The notes under the pieces were generated by a model, which saw only the letters and a program-made list of their open reading frames with translations, made no database searches and was not told the DNA's origin. A stretch of DNA of 64,000 nucleotides from Hydrotalea flava (GTDB lineage: Bacteria; Bacteroidota; Bacteroidia; Chitinophagales; Chitinophagaceae): assembly GCF_001623405.1 (NCBI RefSeq), contig NZ_LUHG01000052.1, positions 1 to 64,000 of the forward strand, in the 5' to 3' direction. The translations under genes were made by a program, and so were the position numbers. Shown one piece after another: positions 26,226 to 35,590 of this stretch. Each line of letters begins with the position of its first letter. Within the stretch, counting starts at the first letter, position 1.

Positions 26226-27866
26226 TTACAAACTTACACCCCGCTTCCAGGGAATAAAGTCATCCTGATTCAGTAAAACTGCTTTTGGTATTACTTCACC
26301 ACTGGCTGCTTTAATACAATATTCTAAAATTTGTGTACCCATCTGTTCAATGGTTAAATCACCTTCAATAACGGGACCGGTATTAATATCAATAATATCT
26401 TGCATTTTTTGTGCTAAAGCGGTATTACTGGATACTTTAATAACGGGACAAACCGGATTGCCGGTTGGCGTACCCAATCCTGTTGTAAATAAAATTAAAT
26501 TAGCACCACTCGCGGCTTTTCCTGTAGTTGCTTCTACATCATTACCCGGTGTGCAAACCAAACTCAATCCGGGTTTAACAGCTTTTTCAGTATAATCGAG
26601 TACGTCTACAATGGGTGATGTGCCTCCTTTTTTGGCAGCGCCTGCACTTTTAATAGCATCTGTTATCAAGCCGTCTTTGATATTTCCCGGAGATGGATTC
26701 ATATGAAAACCAGAACCCACTTTTAATGCAGCGGCACTATATGATTGCATTAAATCAATAAATTTTTGGGCTATGGTTTCATTGTTCACCCTATCAATCA
26801 ACTCTTGCTCTACTCCGCACAATTCAGGAAATTCGGCCAACAAAACTTTGCCTCCCAAAGCAACCAACAGATCGGCACAATAACCAACTGCCGGGTTTGC
26901 AGAAATACCACTGAATCCATCACTTCCACCACATTTAACACCCAATGTAAGTTTAGACAACGGTGCAGGCTTTCTACCAATTTCATTGATTTGCATCAGC
27001 CCTTTAAAAGTAGCCCGGATGGCTTCTGAAATGAGCTTACTTTCATTACCAATTTGCTGCTGTTCAAAAACAAAAAGTGGTTTTTCGAAGTTGGGGGTAT
27101 AGGATTTAATTTCTGATAATAATTCCTTTAATTGAAGATTTTGGCAACCTAAACTTATTACGGTTACGCCACCTACATTTGGATGATTGGCATAGGCAGC
27201 TAATAATTTACCCAATACAGCAGCATCTTGACGAATGCCGCCGCAGCCACCCTGATGATTTAAAAACTTTATACCATCTACATTTTTGAATAACCGTTTC
27301 TCAGATGATATTGAGATATTATTGAAAACTACCTCATCAATACTTTCATTTTTTTCATAAGCATCAATTAAGTGCTGTGTAAATATTTTATATTTATCGG
27401 TAACAGCATATCCTAACGGTTCCTGAAGTGCCTCTTTTATTACATCTAAATTCCTATTTTCACAAAACACAGTTGGAATGAACAGCCAATAATTTGCTGT
27501 TCCAACACTGCCATCGCTTCTATGATATCCATTAAAGGTAGTGCTTTTAAAAGCAGTAACATCAGGTGCCTGCCATTGATAATGGGTTTTTCTATACTTA
27601 TAAGGCTCGGCTGCATGTTTTAAATTAGTAGTAGTCATTAATGCACCTGAAGGTATAAATTGCTGTGCTTTTCCTACCATTACCCCATACATAATAGCAG
27701 CATCGCCCGGTTGCATATCATGTATAAAAAATTTATGTTTTGCCGGAATATTTTCTGTTACTCTGTATTTTTCTTCCTGAAACGAAACCACCTCGCCATT
27801 TTTCAAATCACGCAATGCTACTATTACATTATCTTTTGGATGTATTTTTATGACAGCGTTTTTCAT
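26226..27866 (-). CDS. uxaA: Altronate dehydratase
   Basis: Dehydrates D-altronate to KDG in the galacturonate branch. It is a full-length 546-aa protein with an N-terminal SAF-like domain (about 1-90: IKIHPKDNVIVALRDLKNGE) and the large iron-dependent dehydratase domain (about 105-540). Conserved stretches include HQGGCGG, VKCGGSDGFSGI and GGTSPIVDVLDYTE. It follows uxaB by 10 nt in the hexuronate operon. Confidence 0.95.
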   Translation of the reverse strand: MKNAVIKIHPKDNVIVALRDLKNGEVVSFQEEKYRVTENIPAKHKFFIHDMQPGDAAIMYGVMVGKAQQFIPSGALMTTTNLKHAAEPYKYRKTHYQWQAPDVTAFKSTTFNGYHRSDGSVGTANYWLFIPTVFCENRNLDVIKEALQEPLGYAVTDKYKIFTQHLIDAYEKNESIDEVVFNNISISSEKRLFKNVDGIKFLNHQGGCGGIRQDAAVLGKLLAAYANHPNVGGVTVISLGCQNLQLKELLSEIKSYTPNFEKPLFVFEQQQIGNESKLISEAIRATFKGLMQINEIGRKPAPLSKLTLGVKCGGSDGFSGISANPAVGYCADLLVALGGKVLLAEFPELCGVEQELIDRVNNETIAQKFIDLMQSYSAAALKVGSGFHMNPSPGNIKDGLITDAIKSAGAAKKGGTSPIVDVLDYTEKAVKPGLSLVCTPGNDVEATTGKAASGANLILFTTGLGTPTGNPVCPVIKVSSNTALAQKMQDIIDINTGPVIEGDLTIEQMGTQILEYCIKAASGEVIPKAVLLNQDDFIPWKRGVSL

Positions 27867-27876
27867 AACATGTTAT

Positions 27877-29418
27877 TTAAATCAACGTATATACGTTTTG
27901 CTCTTGTACAATATTTTCAATTACCTGTAATACATTTCCCTTCAATAAATCGGTTAGATAAGATTTTACCTGACAAACAAAATCGGGAATTGTGGCAACG
28001 TCCATATCCATAAATTGTTGATCGCTTAATATTTTTTGTATTAACAAATCCAAACTACTTGTTTCAACCCAAAGCTTATGTATTTGAATGGCATAATCAT
28101 CCTGCACAATATACTGTTGCTGATATTGTTCCTGAATTGGCTGACCTGCATTATTTAATTGTGTTTTCATAAATAATAGATAACCGGCAAAACCCAATGC
28201 CATTAATTTGGGTATAGATTTAAATTGTAGCAAATACTTTGAGACGATTGGAACATTTCGCATTTTCATTTTAGAAGTGTACTGCATGGTAATACTAATC
28301 CAATGATGTGCAATAGCAGGGTTTTTAAAACGATCAATTACTTGTAAAGAAAATTGTTTAGCTTTTTGTTGCGTTAACTTTTCGCTTAATATTACCGGCA
28401 CAATTTCATATAACATCAAATTCGTAATAAATGCTGTGAAAATTCGGTTGCCCATAGCTTCTTTTACCGTATCAAAACCTGCCAAAAAAGCCAACCCGCA
28501 AGAAAAGGTGTGTGTACCATTCAATAAACGCAATTTCAACTCACGATACATGGTAATATCTTCATCAATTATAACGCCACTATCGGCTTCGGCAAATGAT
28601 AAAATGGCTTTAGTTCTATCACTGCATGTTTCAATAGCCCATAAGCGATAAGCTTCACTCATAATCATCAATTCATCTTGATAGCCTAATTGCGCAGTTG
28701 CAAATTGCGCTTCTTGTTGTGGTAATTTGCCGGGCACAATTCTATCTACCAAAGAATTACAAAAATCGTTCGATTCATGCAGCCATTGAATAAACCCCTC
28801 ATTTAAATGATTGATATGTGCTAACTCAAGCACAATTTCTTTTAATTTTTTTCCATTATTTACAATCAGTTCAGTCGGAATTATCACCATTCCACTTTCA
28901 TGGCTACCATTAAAAATTGTGTAACGGTGATATAAAAATGCCAATAATTTACCTGGAAATGAGGTCGGCGGAGCGGCAAAAATATCATCATCCTTCATTA
29001 ATGCAATCCCCACCTCCGTGGTATTAGAAATAACAATCTGCAGCGCAGGATTTGCAGCGCAGGATAAAATTTCGCTCCATGCATCATTTGCATTTAACAC
29101 ACGACTGATGGCTGCATTTACCCAATATTCATCAATTATAGTATTATTTTCAATGCCTCGTACCGCAATGGTATATAAACCATCCTGATCCGTAAATGCA
29201 TCAGTTGTACCTGATTGTGTTGATTTTATAACAACAATTCTGCCATTAAATTTACCCTGCTTATTTGCCTTATCTACAAAATAATCGGGTAAGCCTCTGA
29301 GAAGCACTCCGGTACCAAACTGAATAATTTTTTCAGGTAATGAAAATATGGTTTCATCCGGCAATGACAGGCCACTTATTTTTCGAATTTTTGCTAATGT
29401 TTTTTTTGATAATTTCAT
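27877..29418 (-). CDS. uxaB: Tagaturonate reductase (altronate oxidoreductase)
   Basis: Reduces D-tagaturonate to D-altronate with NADH. It is a long-chain polyol/mannitol dehydrogenase of 513 aa. The N-terminal nucleotide-binding segment is IIQFGTGVLLRGL. The C-terminal catalytic region contains KLRLLNGTHTFSCGLAFLAG, whose Lys, Asn and His are the family catalytic set. It starts 6 nt after the last codon of the broken pectinesterase gene. It could also reduce fructuronate, since UxuB of E. coli belongs to the same family; UxaB is preferred from the adjoining uxaA. Confidence 0.9.
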   Translation of the reverse strand: MKLSKKTLAKIRKISGLSLPDETIFSLPEKIIQFGTGVLLRGLPDYFVDKANKQGKFNGRIVVIKSTQSGTTDAFTDQDGLYTIAVRGIENNTIIDEYWVNAAISRVLNANDAWSEILSCAANPALQIVISNTTEVGIALMKDDDIFAAPPTSFPGKLLAFLYHRYTIFNGSHESGMVIIPTELIVNNGKKLKEIVLELAHINHLNEGFIQWLHESNDFCNSLVDRIVPGKLPQQEAQFATAQLGYQDELMIMSEAYRLWAIETCSDRTKAILSFAEADSGVIIDEDITMYRELKLRLLNGTHTFSCGLAFLAGFDTVKEAMGNRIFTAFITNLMLYEIVPVILSEKLTQQKAKQFSLQVIDRFKNPAIAHHWISITMQYTSKMKMRNVPIVSKYLLQFKSIPKLMALGFAGYLLFMKTQLNNAGQPIQEQYQQQYIVQDDYAIQIHKLWVETSSLDLLIQKILSDQQFMDMDVATIPDFVCQVKSYLTDLLKGNVLQVIENIVQEQNVYTLI

Positions 29419-29424
29419 ATACTT

Positions 29425-30250
29425 TTAATTTTTAACTGGATTCCATTTATCGCCAAATACCCAATGCGGAGTAATATCTTTTGCTAACGGAAACCCTTTT
29501 GCGGTTTGTAAATTATTTTTAAACCATTCACAATCTCCACCAGATTTGTGGCAGTTATAGTAATACACCCGATAGCCCCATTGAATTACCTTATGGGGTG
29601 GGTACTAAATAATAGGTTGCCATATTGGCTGCAAAATGGCAACTTATTAAATAGAATTGACATCCTTATAAAACCTTCCTAACATAAAACCATTATATCC
29701 TTCAAAGCAGCAATTTTTCAATACGGTTTTAGCATCTTCATTCGCAGAGCCATCATGCCAAATACTGGCAGGGCCCTAGTGGCTATAAAAGTACAATTTT
29801 CTGCATAAGCCCATCCACGTGGACAATAAAAATCAACCCCACCCATCATGGTACAATCTTTAAAATAAAACATACCATCAGTTACACTCCTTGGGCTGAC
29901 CGTATCACCACCAAATGCTTTTAAAATACAGTTGATTACTTTTAGCCTTGTTGTAGCAAATGTTCTAAGTGCCATTTGATGCCCATCTTTCCTGATTTTT
30001 TTTGAAAAGTTCTCAATGGTAACTGAAGCACAGTATACTATACTTGTATTAATTTCAAACCCATAGGTATTTTGAATAGTTAAATTTTTAAGCGTAGTAT
30101 CATTGCCACTAATATTTAAAGTAGCTACTCCCCAATCATCGGGATGGGTGCATCGCCAAATGTAATCTCTAACAGAAATTTTATTAAAAAACAGAAATGT
30201 ATACCTGTACAAATATTTTTTTGAAAACAGAGAATTGATTAATTTGATTG
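29425..30250 (-). pseudogene. Pectinesterase (CE8) pseudogene, truncated and frameshifted
   Basis: The conserved core begins near 30180 with DYIWRCTHPDDWGVATLNI, then LKNLTIQNTYGF and VDFYCPRGWAYAENCTF, all typical of Bacteroidota pectin methylesterases. The reading frame then breaks at least three times. Near 29775 the frame changes before IWHDGSANEDAKTVLKNC. Near 29652 it changes before FYLISCHFAANMATYYLVP. Near 29600 it changes before HKVIQWGYRVYYYNCHKSGG. The true C-terminus TPHWVFGDKWNPVKN ends at TAA 29425-29427. The N-terminal third and signal peptide are absent, cut off where the thioesterase gene begins. It would have been the first gene of the uxa operon. Sequencing indels could explain single shifts but not the missing start. 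Confidence 0.85.
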
Positions 30251-30256
30251 AAAAAA

Positions 30257-30691
30257 ATGGAAACATATTTAAAGCATGTTACAATTCGTTGGAGCGATTT
30301 AGATCCTAATTTTCATGTTAGGCATAGTGTTTATTATGATTGGGGTGCTTATGTAAGAATGTGCTATTTGAACGAAACCGGTTTAACGCCACAATTACTT
30401 TTGCAACACCATCTAGGTCCTATTCTTTTTAGAGAAGAAGCCATTTTTAAAAAAGAAATTCATTTTAATGATGTAATACAAGTTAACTTACAAATGCGTT
30501 CAGCTACGGCAAGTGGCGACCGTTGGAATTTACAACATGAATTAAAGAACGAAAATGGAACATTGCATGCCATCATTAATATTGATGGTGCATGGATGGA
30601 TACATCAACACGAAAATTAACAGCCCCACCGGAAAAATTTCTCGAACAATTTTTGGCGATACCCAAAACAGAAACGTTTTTGCTATTGTAA
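30257..30691 (+). CDS. Acyl-CoA thioesterase (4HBT hotdog fold)
   Basis: A 144-aa hotdog-fold protein of the 4-hydroxybenzoyl-CoA thioesterase group, starting at ATG 30257; an in-frame TTG nine nt earlier was not used. The signature near the N-terminus is IRWSDLDPNFHVRHSVYYDWG, where the family has the catalytic Asp and a following HxxN/HVR-type motif. It probably cleaves acyl-CoA or acyl-ACP thioesters in the cytoplasm; the substrate is unknown. It is head to head with the truncated pectinesterase pseudogene and converges with uxuA, 14 nt away. Confidence 0.8.
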   Translation: METYLKHVTIRWSDLDPNFHVRHSVYYDWGAYVRMCYLNETGLTPQLLLQHHLGPILFREEAIFKKEIHFNDVIQVNLQMRSATASGDRWNLQHELKNENGTLHAIINIDGAWMDTSTRKLTAPPEKFLEQFLAIPKTETFLLL

Positions 30692-30705
30692 AAGTAGTTA
30701 ATGTA

Positions 30706-31878
30706 TTATATGCGTGAAATAGCCAATTCCAATCCACGTAATTCAGCCAAACCTCGTAAACGCCCTATTGCCGAATAGCCAGGATAAGTTGTCTTTTTTA
30801 AATCGTCTAACATTTGGTGCCCATGGTCGGGTCGCATGGGGATACTTATTTTACGTTTTTGCATTATATCCCACAATGCTTTTACAACAGCATACATATC
30901 TACATCTCCTTCTAAATGATTGGCTTCATAAAAATTACCATCCGCATCTCGTTTTGTGCTGCGGAGATGAATAAAATGGATATGACCTGCAAAATGCTCA
31001 ATCATGGCTACTAAATCATTATCAGCCCTTACACCAAATGATCCGGTACAGAAACAAATACCATTGGCAGATGAGGGTGCTGCCGTCAGTAAATCTGCCA
31101 CATCGGCTTCAGTGCTTACTATTCTGGGCAAACCAAGCATCGGGTAAGGTGGATCATCAGGATGAATAGCCAATTTTAAACCTGTTGATTCGGCAACCGG
31201 AACAATTTGCTGCAAAAAGTAAAATAAATGTTGCTTTAATTTTAAAGCGTCAATCGCTTTATATTCCTGAAGTGCTTTTAAAATTTGTTCGGGTGTAAAA
31301 CTTTCCTCACTTCCGGGCAACCCAAGCAGGGTATTATTAAAAAGTGTTTGTTTCTCTTCCTCATTCATTGATTGAAATGTGTGCCATGCATTTTCTTTTT
31401 CAATAGCTGTATATTCTGCTGCTGCGCCGGGCCTTTGCAACATAAATAAATCAAATGCAATAAAAGCCAGTCGGTTAAAATACAAGGCTTTACTGCCATC
31501 GGGCATGGTATAATTTACATTTGTGCGCATCCAGTCTAATATGGGCATGAAATTATAGGTAATTACCTCTAAGCCACATTGAGAAAGGTTTTCAAGGCTT
31601 TTTTTATAATTAGTAATGTATATTTCGAAATTTCCTTTCTGCTTTTTGACAGCCTCATGCACGGGTAAACTTTCTACAACAGTCCATTTAAGGCCAACAG
31701 CCTCAATCATCTTTTTTCTTTCCAGAATGGCATCAACAGACCAAACATCACCTACCGGAATATGATGCAGTGCCGTTACTACACCGCTACAGCCGGCTTG
31801 TTTGATATCTTGTAAACTTACAGGGTCAGTTGGACCAAACCAACGCATGGTTTGTTGCATGAAATATTGTTGATTCAT
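30706..31878 (-). CDS. uxuA: Mannonate dehydratase
   Basis: Dehydrates D-mannonate to KDG in the glucuronate branch. It has 390 aa, the length of the UxuA family with a xylose-isomerase-like TIM barrel. Metal-ligand and active-site segments include [37 protein letters not shown] and [11 protein letters not shown]. The gene lies alone between the hexuronate operon and the xylan locus, 250 nt after the GH10 gene on the same strand with a strong terminator between them. It is therefore probably transcribed from its own promoter. Confidence 0.95.
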   Translation of the reverse strand: MNQQYFMQQTMRWFGPTDPVSLQDIKQAGCSGVVTALHHIPVGDVWSVDAILERKKMIEAVGLKWTVVESLPVHEAVKKQKGNFEIYITNYKKSLENLSQCGLEVITYNFMPILDWMRTNVNYTMPDGSKALYFNRLAFIAFDLFMLQRPGAAAEYTAIEKENAWHTFQSMNEEEKQTLFNNTLLGLPGSEESFTPEQILKALQEYKAIDALKLKQHLFYFLQQIVPVAESTGLKLAIHPDDPPYPMLGLPRIVSTEADVADLLTAAPSSANGICFCTGSFGVRADNDLVAMIEHFAGHIHFIHLRSTKRDADGNFYEANHLEGDVDMYAVVKALWDIMQKRKISIPMRPDHGHQMLDDLKKTTYPGYSAIGRLRGLAELRGLELAISRI

Positions 31879-31907
31879 AGATGAACAGGAATTATTTTAT
31901 AAAATAT

Positions 31908-31927
31908 GCCGATGAAGAATCATCGGC
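31908..31927. repeat. Hairpin in the uxuA leader
   Basis: GCCGATGA (31908-31915) and TCATCGGC (31920-31927) form a perfect 8-bp stem with an AGAA loop about 30 nt before the uxuA start. There is no strong T-run. It may be a 5'-leader structure or an operator. Confidence 0.4.
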
Positions 31928-32039
31928 AGTTACTAAACGACTACTGATGCATAAAGATAAAGCGATAAGGAGTTTTGTACACAAAATTTTTGGGGGAGAC
32001 TATTCAACTACTATTTGTTTTATTGAATATTGTTTGTAA

Positions 32040-32092
32040 GTAAAAGATAAGCTAACAGGCAAAGGGGGTATATTGCCATGTTAACTTATCTT
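32040..32092 (-). terminator. Strong terminator of the GH3-SusCD-GH10 operon
   Basis: Arms 32044-32057 and 32079-32092 form a 14-bp stem with one G-T pair on the minus strand. An inner GGCAA/TTGCC pairing (32058-32062 with 32073-32077) extends it. TCTTTTACTT follows on the minus strand. It lies 39 nt past the GH10 stop and separates that operon from uxuA. Confidence 0.7.
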
Positions 32093-32130
32093 ACTTAATA
32101 TATGCACGGTTAAATCATTTGCATGAATTA

Positions 32131-33765
32131 TTATTGTTGTGCTTTAAGTGCATTTAAAAATCCACTATATGCAGGTTTTCTTGCAAAATTGGCATCAAAT
32201 AATAATGGGTTATCAACTTTTTTCTGAGATGTGATAATCCAACTTTCAGGATCATCAACGCCCCAAACTGTAATGCCATAGCGTTGTGCTTTGGGAATAT
32301 ATTTTAAATAAGCGTTTACAACATAATTATACATATCGGCCTGATAACCATAAAATAGTGAGGTTGGCATAAATCCGGTTTTATCATTCGGATTAATACG
32401 AACATCTAATTCTGAAATTCTAATCAATAAGCCGGTAGCTGCCAGTTTTTGGAACATAGCATCAATACCTGCATAACTGGTATTCCAGGCAATATGCATT
32501 TGTGTTCCAATGCCATCTACTTTTGCACCATTTGCTTTTAAAAATTTAACATACGAAATCAACGAATCTAATTTTACTGAATTAGATTCTAAACCATAAT
32601 CGTTTATGAACAATAAGGCATTAGGATCTGCCGCTTGTGCATACTGAAATGCATGCAGAGGATAAGTATTTCCCATATAATTTGACCAAACCAAAACATC
32701 CGATCCTGTTATAGAAGTATTACTGTTATTGCGCAATGTACCATTATCGGCAAATAATTCATTGATAACATCCCAGGCTTTTACCACTCCTTTATATCGG
32801 GTAACTGTATTGGTAATAAAATTATTGAGTGCCGAATCTAACTTCACCGCAATTTGCGAGCCTGATGGCGCTGCTATTACCTGCTTTACACTGGCATCAT
32901 CAATATAATAGGTATTAGCGGCTTGCCCCATGTCAAACAAAATTCTGGTTTGAGGTGAGTTTGCAGTGATTGTCCAGGTAATTAATTGCCAGCTTGTGCC
33001 AATGGTCTGATCTCCCTGATATTGGGCAGAACCACCGCCACTGGTTTGGGTAGAAAGACGGATAGAACCACCCGCAGCTGCTGCATATACCCAATAAGAA
33101 ACGGTATATTGATGACCAACCGTTGTATTAAACAAATCACTGGCTACCTGAACTTTCCATTGACTACCAGGGTTGGCAACAGGATTAACCACCATCATTG
33201 CACGTGTACCACTATGCACTTGGCTCGGGGTTGTTGTTACAGAAATGGTAGCACCGTTAGATGCATTATAAGTTGACCAGTTACTAAAAGAAGTTGCATT
33301 GCCCAACTCAAAACCGGGATTCGCCAGTAATTCAGTTGCTGCAGGAATTGTAATACCAGCATAACTTTTTAAGTAAGTAGCGTTTTGGTTTTGATGCCAG
33401 CCTAAAGTATGTCCATAAATTTGTAAACCTGCATTTACACATGCATTCACCAGTGCATCTGTATTGGTATAATTTAAACTACCATCATTTTGAACAATAG
33501 CGCCATGCTTCATTTGATAACCAAACGTTACACTATTTGCTTCCCGGGTAACTGTTCCGGCATAAACCGGATTATTCAACATAGGGGTGTAATCAATTGC
33601 CAACCCAAACGGAAAACCATCTGCTGTGGCTGCTGCTTTAATCAATCCGGATGTATCTGAATAATTGCCCAGATTCATGATATTATTTACCGGAACCTTT
33701 TTGCAGGAAGATAATCCTGCATAACAGCAAATCGGCAAGGCTATATAAAGCAATACTTTTTTCAT
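32131..33765 (-). CDS. Endo-1,4-beta-xylanase GH10 with inserted carbohydrate-binding module (lipoprotein)
   Basis: A 544-aa secreted lipoprotein; the signal ends at LSSC (Cys 21). The GH10 barrel is split. Its first part is about 50-140 (KHGAIVQNDG, GHTLGWHQNQNATYL). A CBM4/9-like beta-sandwich follows at about 145-297 (ELLANPGFELGN, VSYWVYAAAAGGS, YYIDDASVKQV). The barrel then resumes. The acid/base is E336 in WDVINELFAD and the nucleophile E452 in ISELDVRI. It probably cuts xylan backbone at the cell surface before uptake by the SusC/D pair upstream. CBM insertions at this place are known in Bacteroidota GH10 enzymes. Confidence 0.93.
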   Translation of the reverse strand: MKKVLLYIALPICCYAGLSSCKKVPVNNIMNLGNYSDTSGLIKAAATADGFPFGLAIDYTPMLNNPVYAGTVTREANSVTFGYQMKHGAIVQNDGSLNYTNTDALVNACVNAGLQIYGHTLGWHQNQNATYLKSYAGITIPAATELLANPGFELGNATSFSNWSTYNASNGATISVTTTPSQVHSGTRAMMVVNPVANPGSQWKVQVASDLFNTTVGHQYTVSYWVYAAAAGGSIRLSTQTSGGGSAQYQGDQTIGTSWQLITWTITANSPQTRILFDMGQAANTYYIDDASVKQVIAAPSGSQIAVKLDSALNNFITNTVTRYKGVVKAWDVINELFADNGTLRNNSNTSITGSDVLVWSNYMGNTYPLHAFQYAQAADPNALLFINDYGLESNSVKLDSLISYVKFLKANGAKVDGIGTQMHIAWNTSYAGIDAMFQKLAATGLLIRISELDVRINPNDKTGFMPTSLFYGYQADMYNYVVNAYLKYIPKAQRYGITVWGVDDPESWIITSQKKVDNPLLFDANFARKPAYSGFLNALKAQQ

Positions 33766-33791
33766 ATAATTTGTTTTCTTATTTAAAAAAA

Positions 33792-35573
33792 TTAATAACC
33801 CGGATTTTGATATTGTGCCCTATTTGCATCAGCAGTAGCATTCAACTGACTTTGAGGAATAGGCCTGAGTGTATGAAATGGTTGAATATTTGCGGCACCA
33901 TCCGGATTATACAATTGTACACGCTGCACCAATTTACCGCGCATGGCCAGATCGGGCCATCTTAGGCTTTCGCCGCATAATTCTCTGGTTCTTTCATCTA
34001 AAATAAAATCAAGTGTTACCTGCGATGCATTGATATCCATTGCAACTACACGGGCTGATAAGTCGGATGCAGATAAACCGGGCCTGTAAGCAGCTCTCTC
34101 CCGAATTACATTGATAAGTGTAACTGCCTGATTAACCTTTCCGGTTTGAAAAGCAGCCTCAGCAGCCAATAAATACAATTCAGATAATTTTGCAACAGGA
34201 AATGGGCGTCCGCCCGCATCATTGGCCTGCATTTTTTTACTGTCTTCATATTTGCGTAAAGAAGGATAAATATTTTGGGTGGTGGTACCTCCAATAATAT
34301 AAAACTCTCTCGGAGCAATTACCCTGTAAGGTTTTGGAATGGCATTCATAGAATCGGCCATTGCATTGGTATATGCCAAAACAAAAGCGGTATCACCTAC
34401 ATTAAAACCGCCACCTGCCTGGGTTGCCAGCCATACCGTTCTAAAGCTGCCATCATATCTGCTATCATTCAATTTATCAGCAAAAGCAACATTATATAAC
34501 CATGCTGTAGGGCAAAACCTTCTAATTGGCCTGCCATATAATACAGTTCTTGTTGCACATGGCGCAGTAGATGAATTTGCCTTAGGTGATTTAACCGTAG
34601 TATAATCGGGAGTAAAATCATTGCTTGCATCTACACCTTTACCGCCTCCAATGCCTGATGGATTACCTACTTCATTGTCGTTATTATCACCGGGAATCCT
34701 TTCAACCGAATACAATATTTCCGGATTATATTCATTCCCTTCTCTATTCACATCAGCAAAATTTTGCAGTAAAGATGTTCCGTACTTAGCCTGATTATTA
34801 ATTACTTCCATTGCGGCATTATAAGCATTTGCAAAATCAGAACTTTGTTTTGCGGCAGAATATGCTCTAAAAATATAGGTTCGTGCCAGCATTAAATAAG
34901 CTGCCGCTTTTGAAAGTTTGAATGCATTGGCCGGGCGCTGGTAGGGCAAGTACTGTGTAGCATAGGTAAAATCATTAATCATGGCTTGATAATTTTTTAC
35001 CAGCAAATCGGCGGTAGGTAAGCGATTAAACCCTTGATATGGAGTTGCGTTAAAATGCAAATCGCCTGCACCTAAATCAGTAGGTACTGCACCAAATTGT
35101 TCAACCAATAACAAATAGTATAACCCACGGAGAAAACGCGCCTGGGCAACAATTCCATTACGAATGGTGGTATCCATGTTTACAGTTGGGGCTAAATCAA
35201 TCACTGCATTGGCTAAATTAATATTCGAGTAATTTCTGTTCCAAGGCGTCAATATGGCGCCGTTAGAAGCATCTAACGTATAATTACCTAACGTTAAATA
35301 ATCAGCAGTACCACCGGCACCGGTTCTTGGCTGGTCTGCATAGGTCCATTCATCTGTTCCGTCACAGGTAATACCTACTGCACCTTCTGGGCCGTAATTA
35401 AAGCGCATACCGGAGTATAAAGCATTAACAGCACTTTGTAATCCGGTAGGTGTTTTAAAATAATCTACCGTAAAAACTGTGTAAGGGTGCTCTTGTAACT
35501 TTTTACTACACCCAACACTTAACATAGCAACCAAAGCAGCTGATATGACTGAAATTTTATACAATGATTTCAT
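33792..35573 (-). CDS. SusD/RagB-family lipoprotein of the xylan locus
   Basis: A 593-aa surface glycan-binding lipoprotein. The signal region MKSLYKISVISAALVAMLSV leads to GC (lipobox SVGC). Helical repeats include VAQARFLRGLYYLLLVEQFG and LSKAAAYLMLARTYIFRAYS. The C-terminal pattern LDERTRELCGESLRWPDLAMRG and the end PIPQSQLNATADANRAQYQNPGY-like are classic for SusD. It is between SusC (17 nt) and the GH10 gene (26 nt), so it likely binds xylo-oligosaccharides for import. Confidence 0.95.
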   Translation of the reverse strand: MKSLYKISVISAALVAMLSVGCSKKLQEHPYTVFTVDYFKTPTGLQSAVNALYSGMRFNYGPEGAVGITCDGTDEWTYADQPRTGAGGTADYLTLGNYTLDASNGAILTPWNRNYSNINLANAVIDLAPTVNMDTTIRNGIVAQARFLRGLYYLLLVEQFGAVPTDLGAGDLHFNATPYQGFNRLPTADLLVKNYQAMINDFTYATQYLPYQRPANAFKLSKAAAYLMLARTYIFRAYSAAKQSSDFANAYNAAMEVINNQAKYGTSLLQNFADVNREGNEYNPEILYSVERIPGDNNDNEVGNPSGIGGGKGVDASNDFTPDYTTVKSPKANSSTAPCATRTVLYGRPIRRFCPTAWLYNVAFADKLNDSRYDGSFRTVWLATQAGGGFNVGDTAFVLAYTNAMADSMNAIPKPYRVIAPREFYIIGGTTTQNIYPSLRKYEDSKKMQANDAGGRPFPVAKLSELYLLAAEAAFQTGKVNQAVTLINVIRERAAYRPGLSASDLSARVVAMDINASQVTLDFILDERTRELCGESLRWPDLAMRGKLVQRVQLYNPDGAANIQPFHTLRPIPQSQLNATADANRAQYQNPGY

Positions 35574-35590
35574 ATATATTATTTTAAATA

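Noticed and set aside
29718-30266. A 182-codon frame as an intact gene
   Set aside because: It is only the middle of a pectinesterase; the rest follows in other frames down to 29425.
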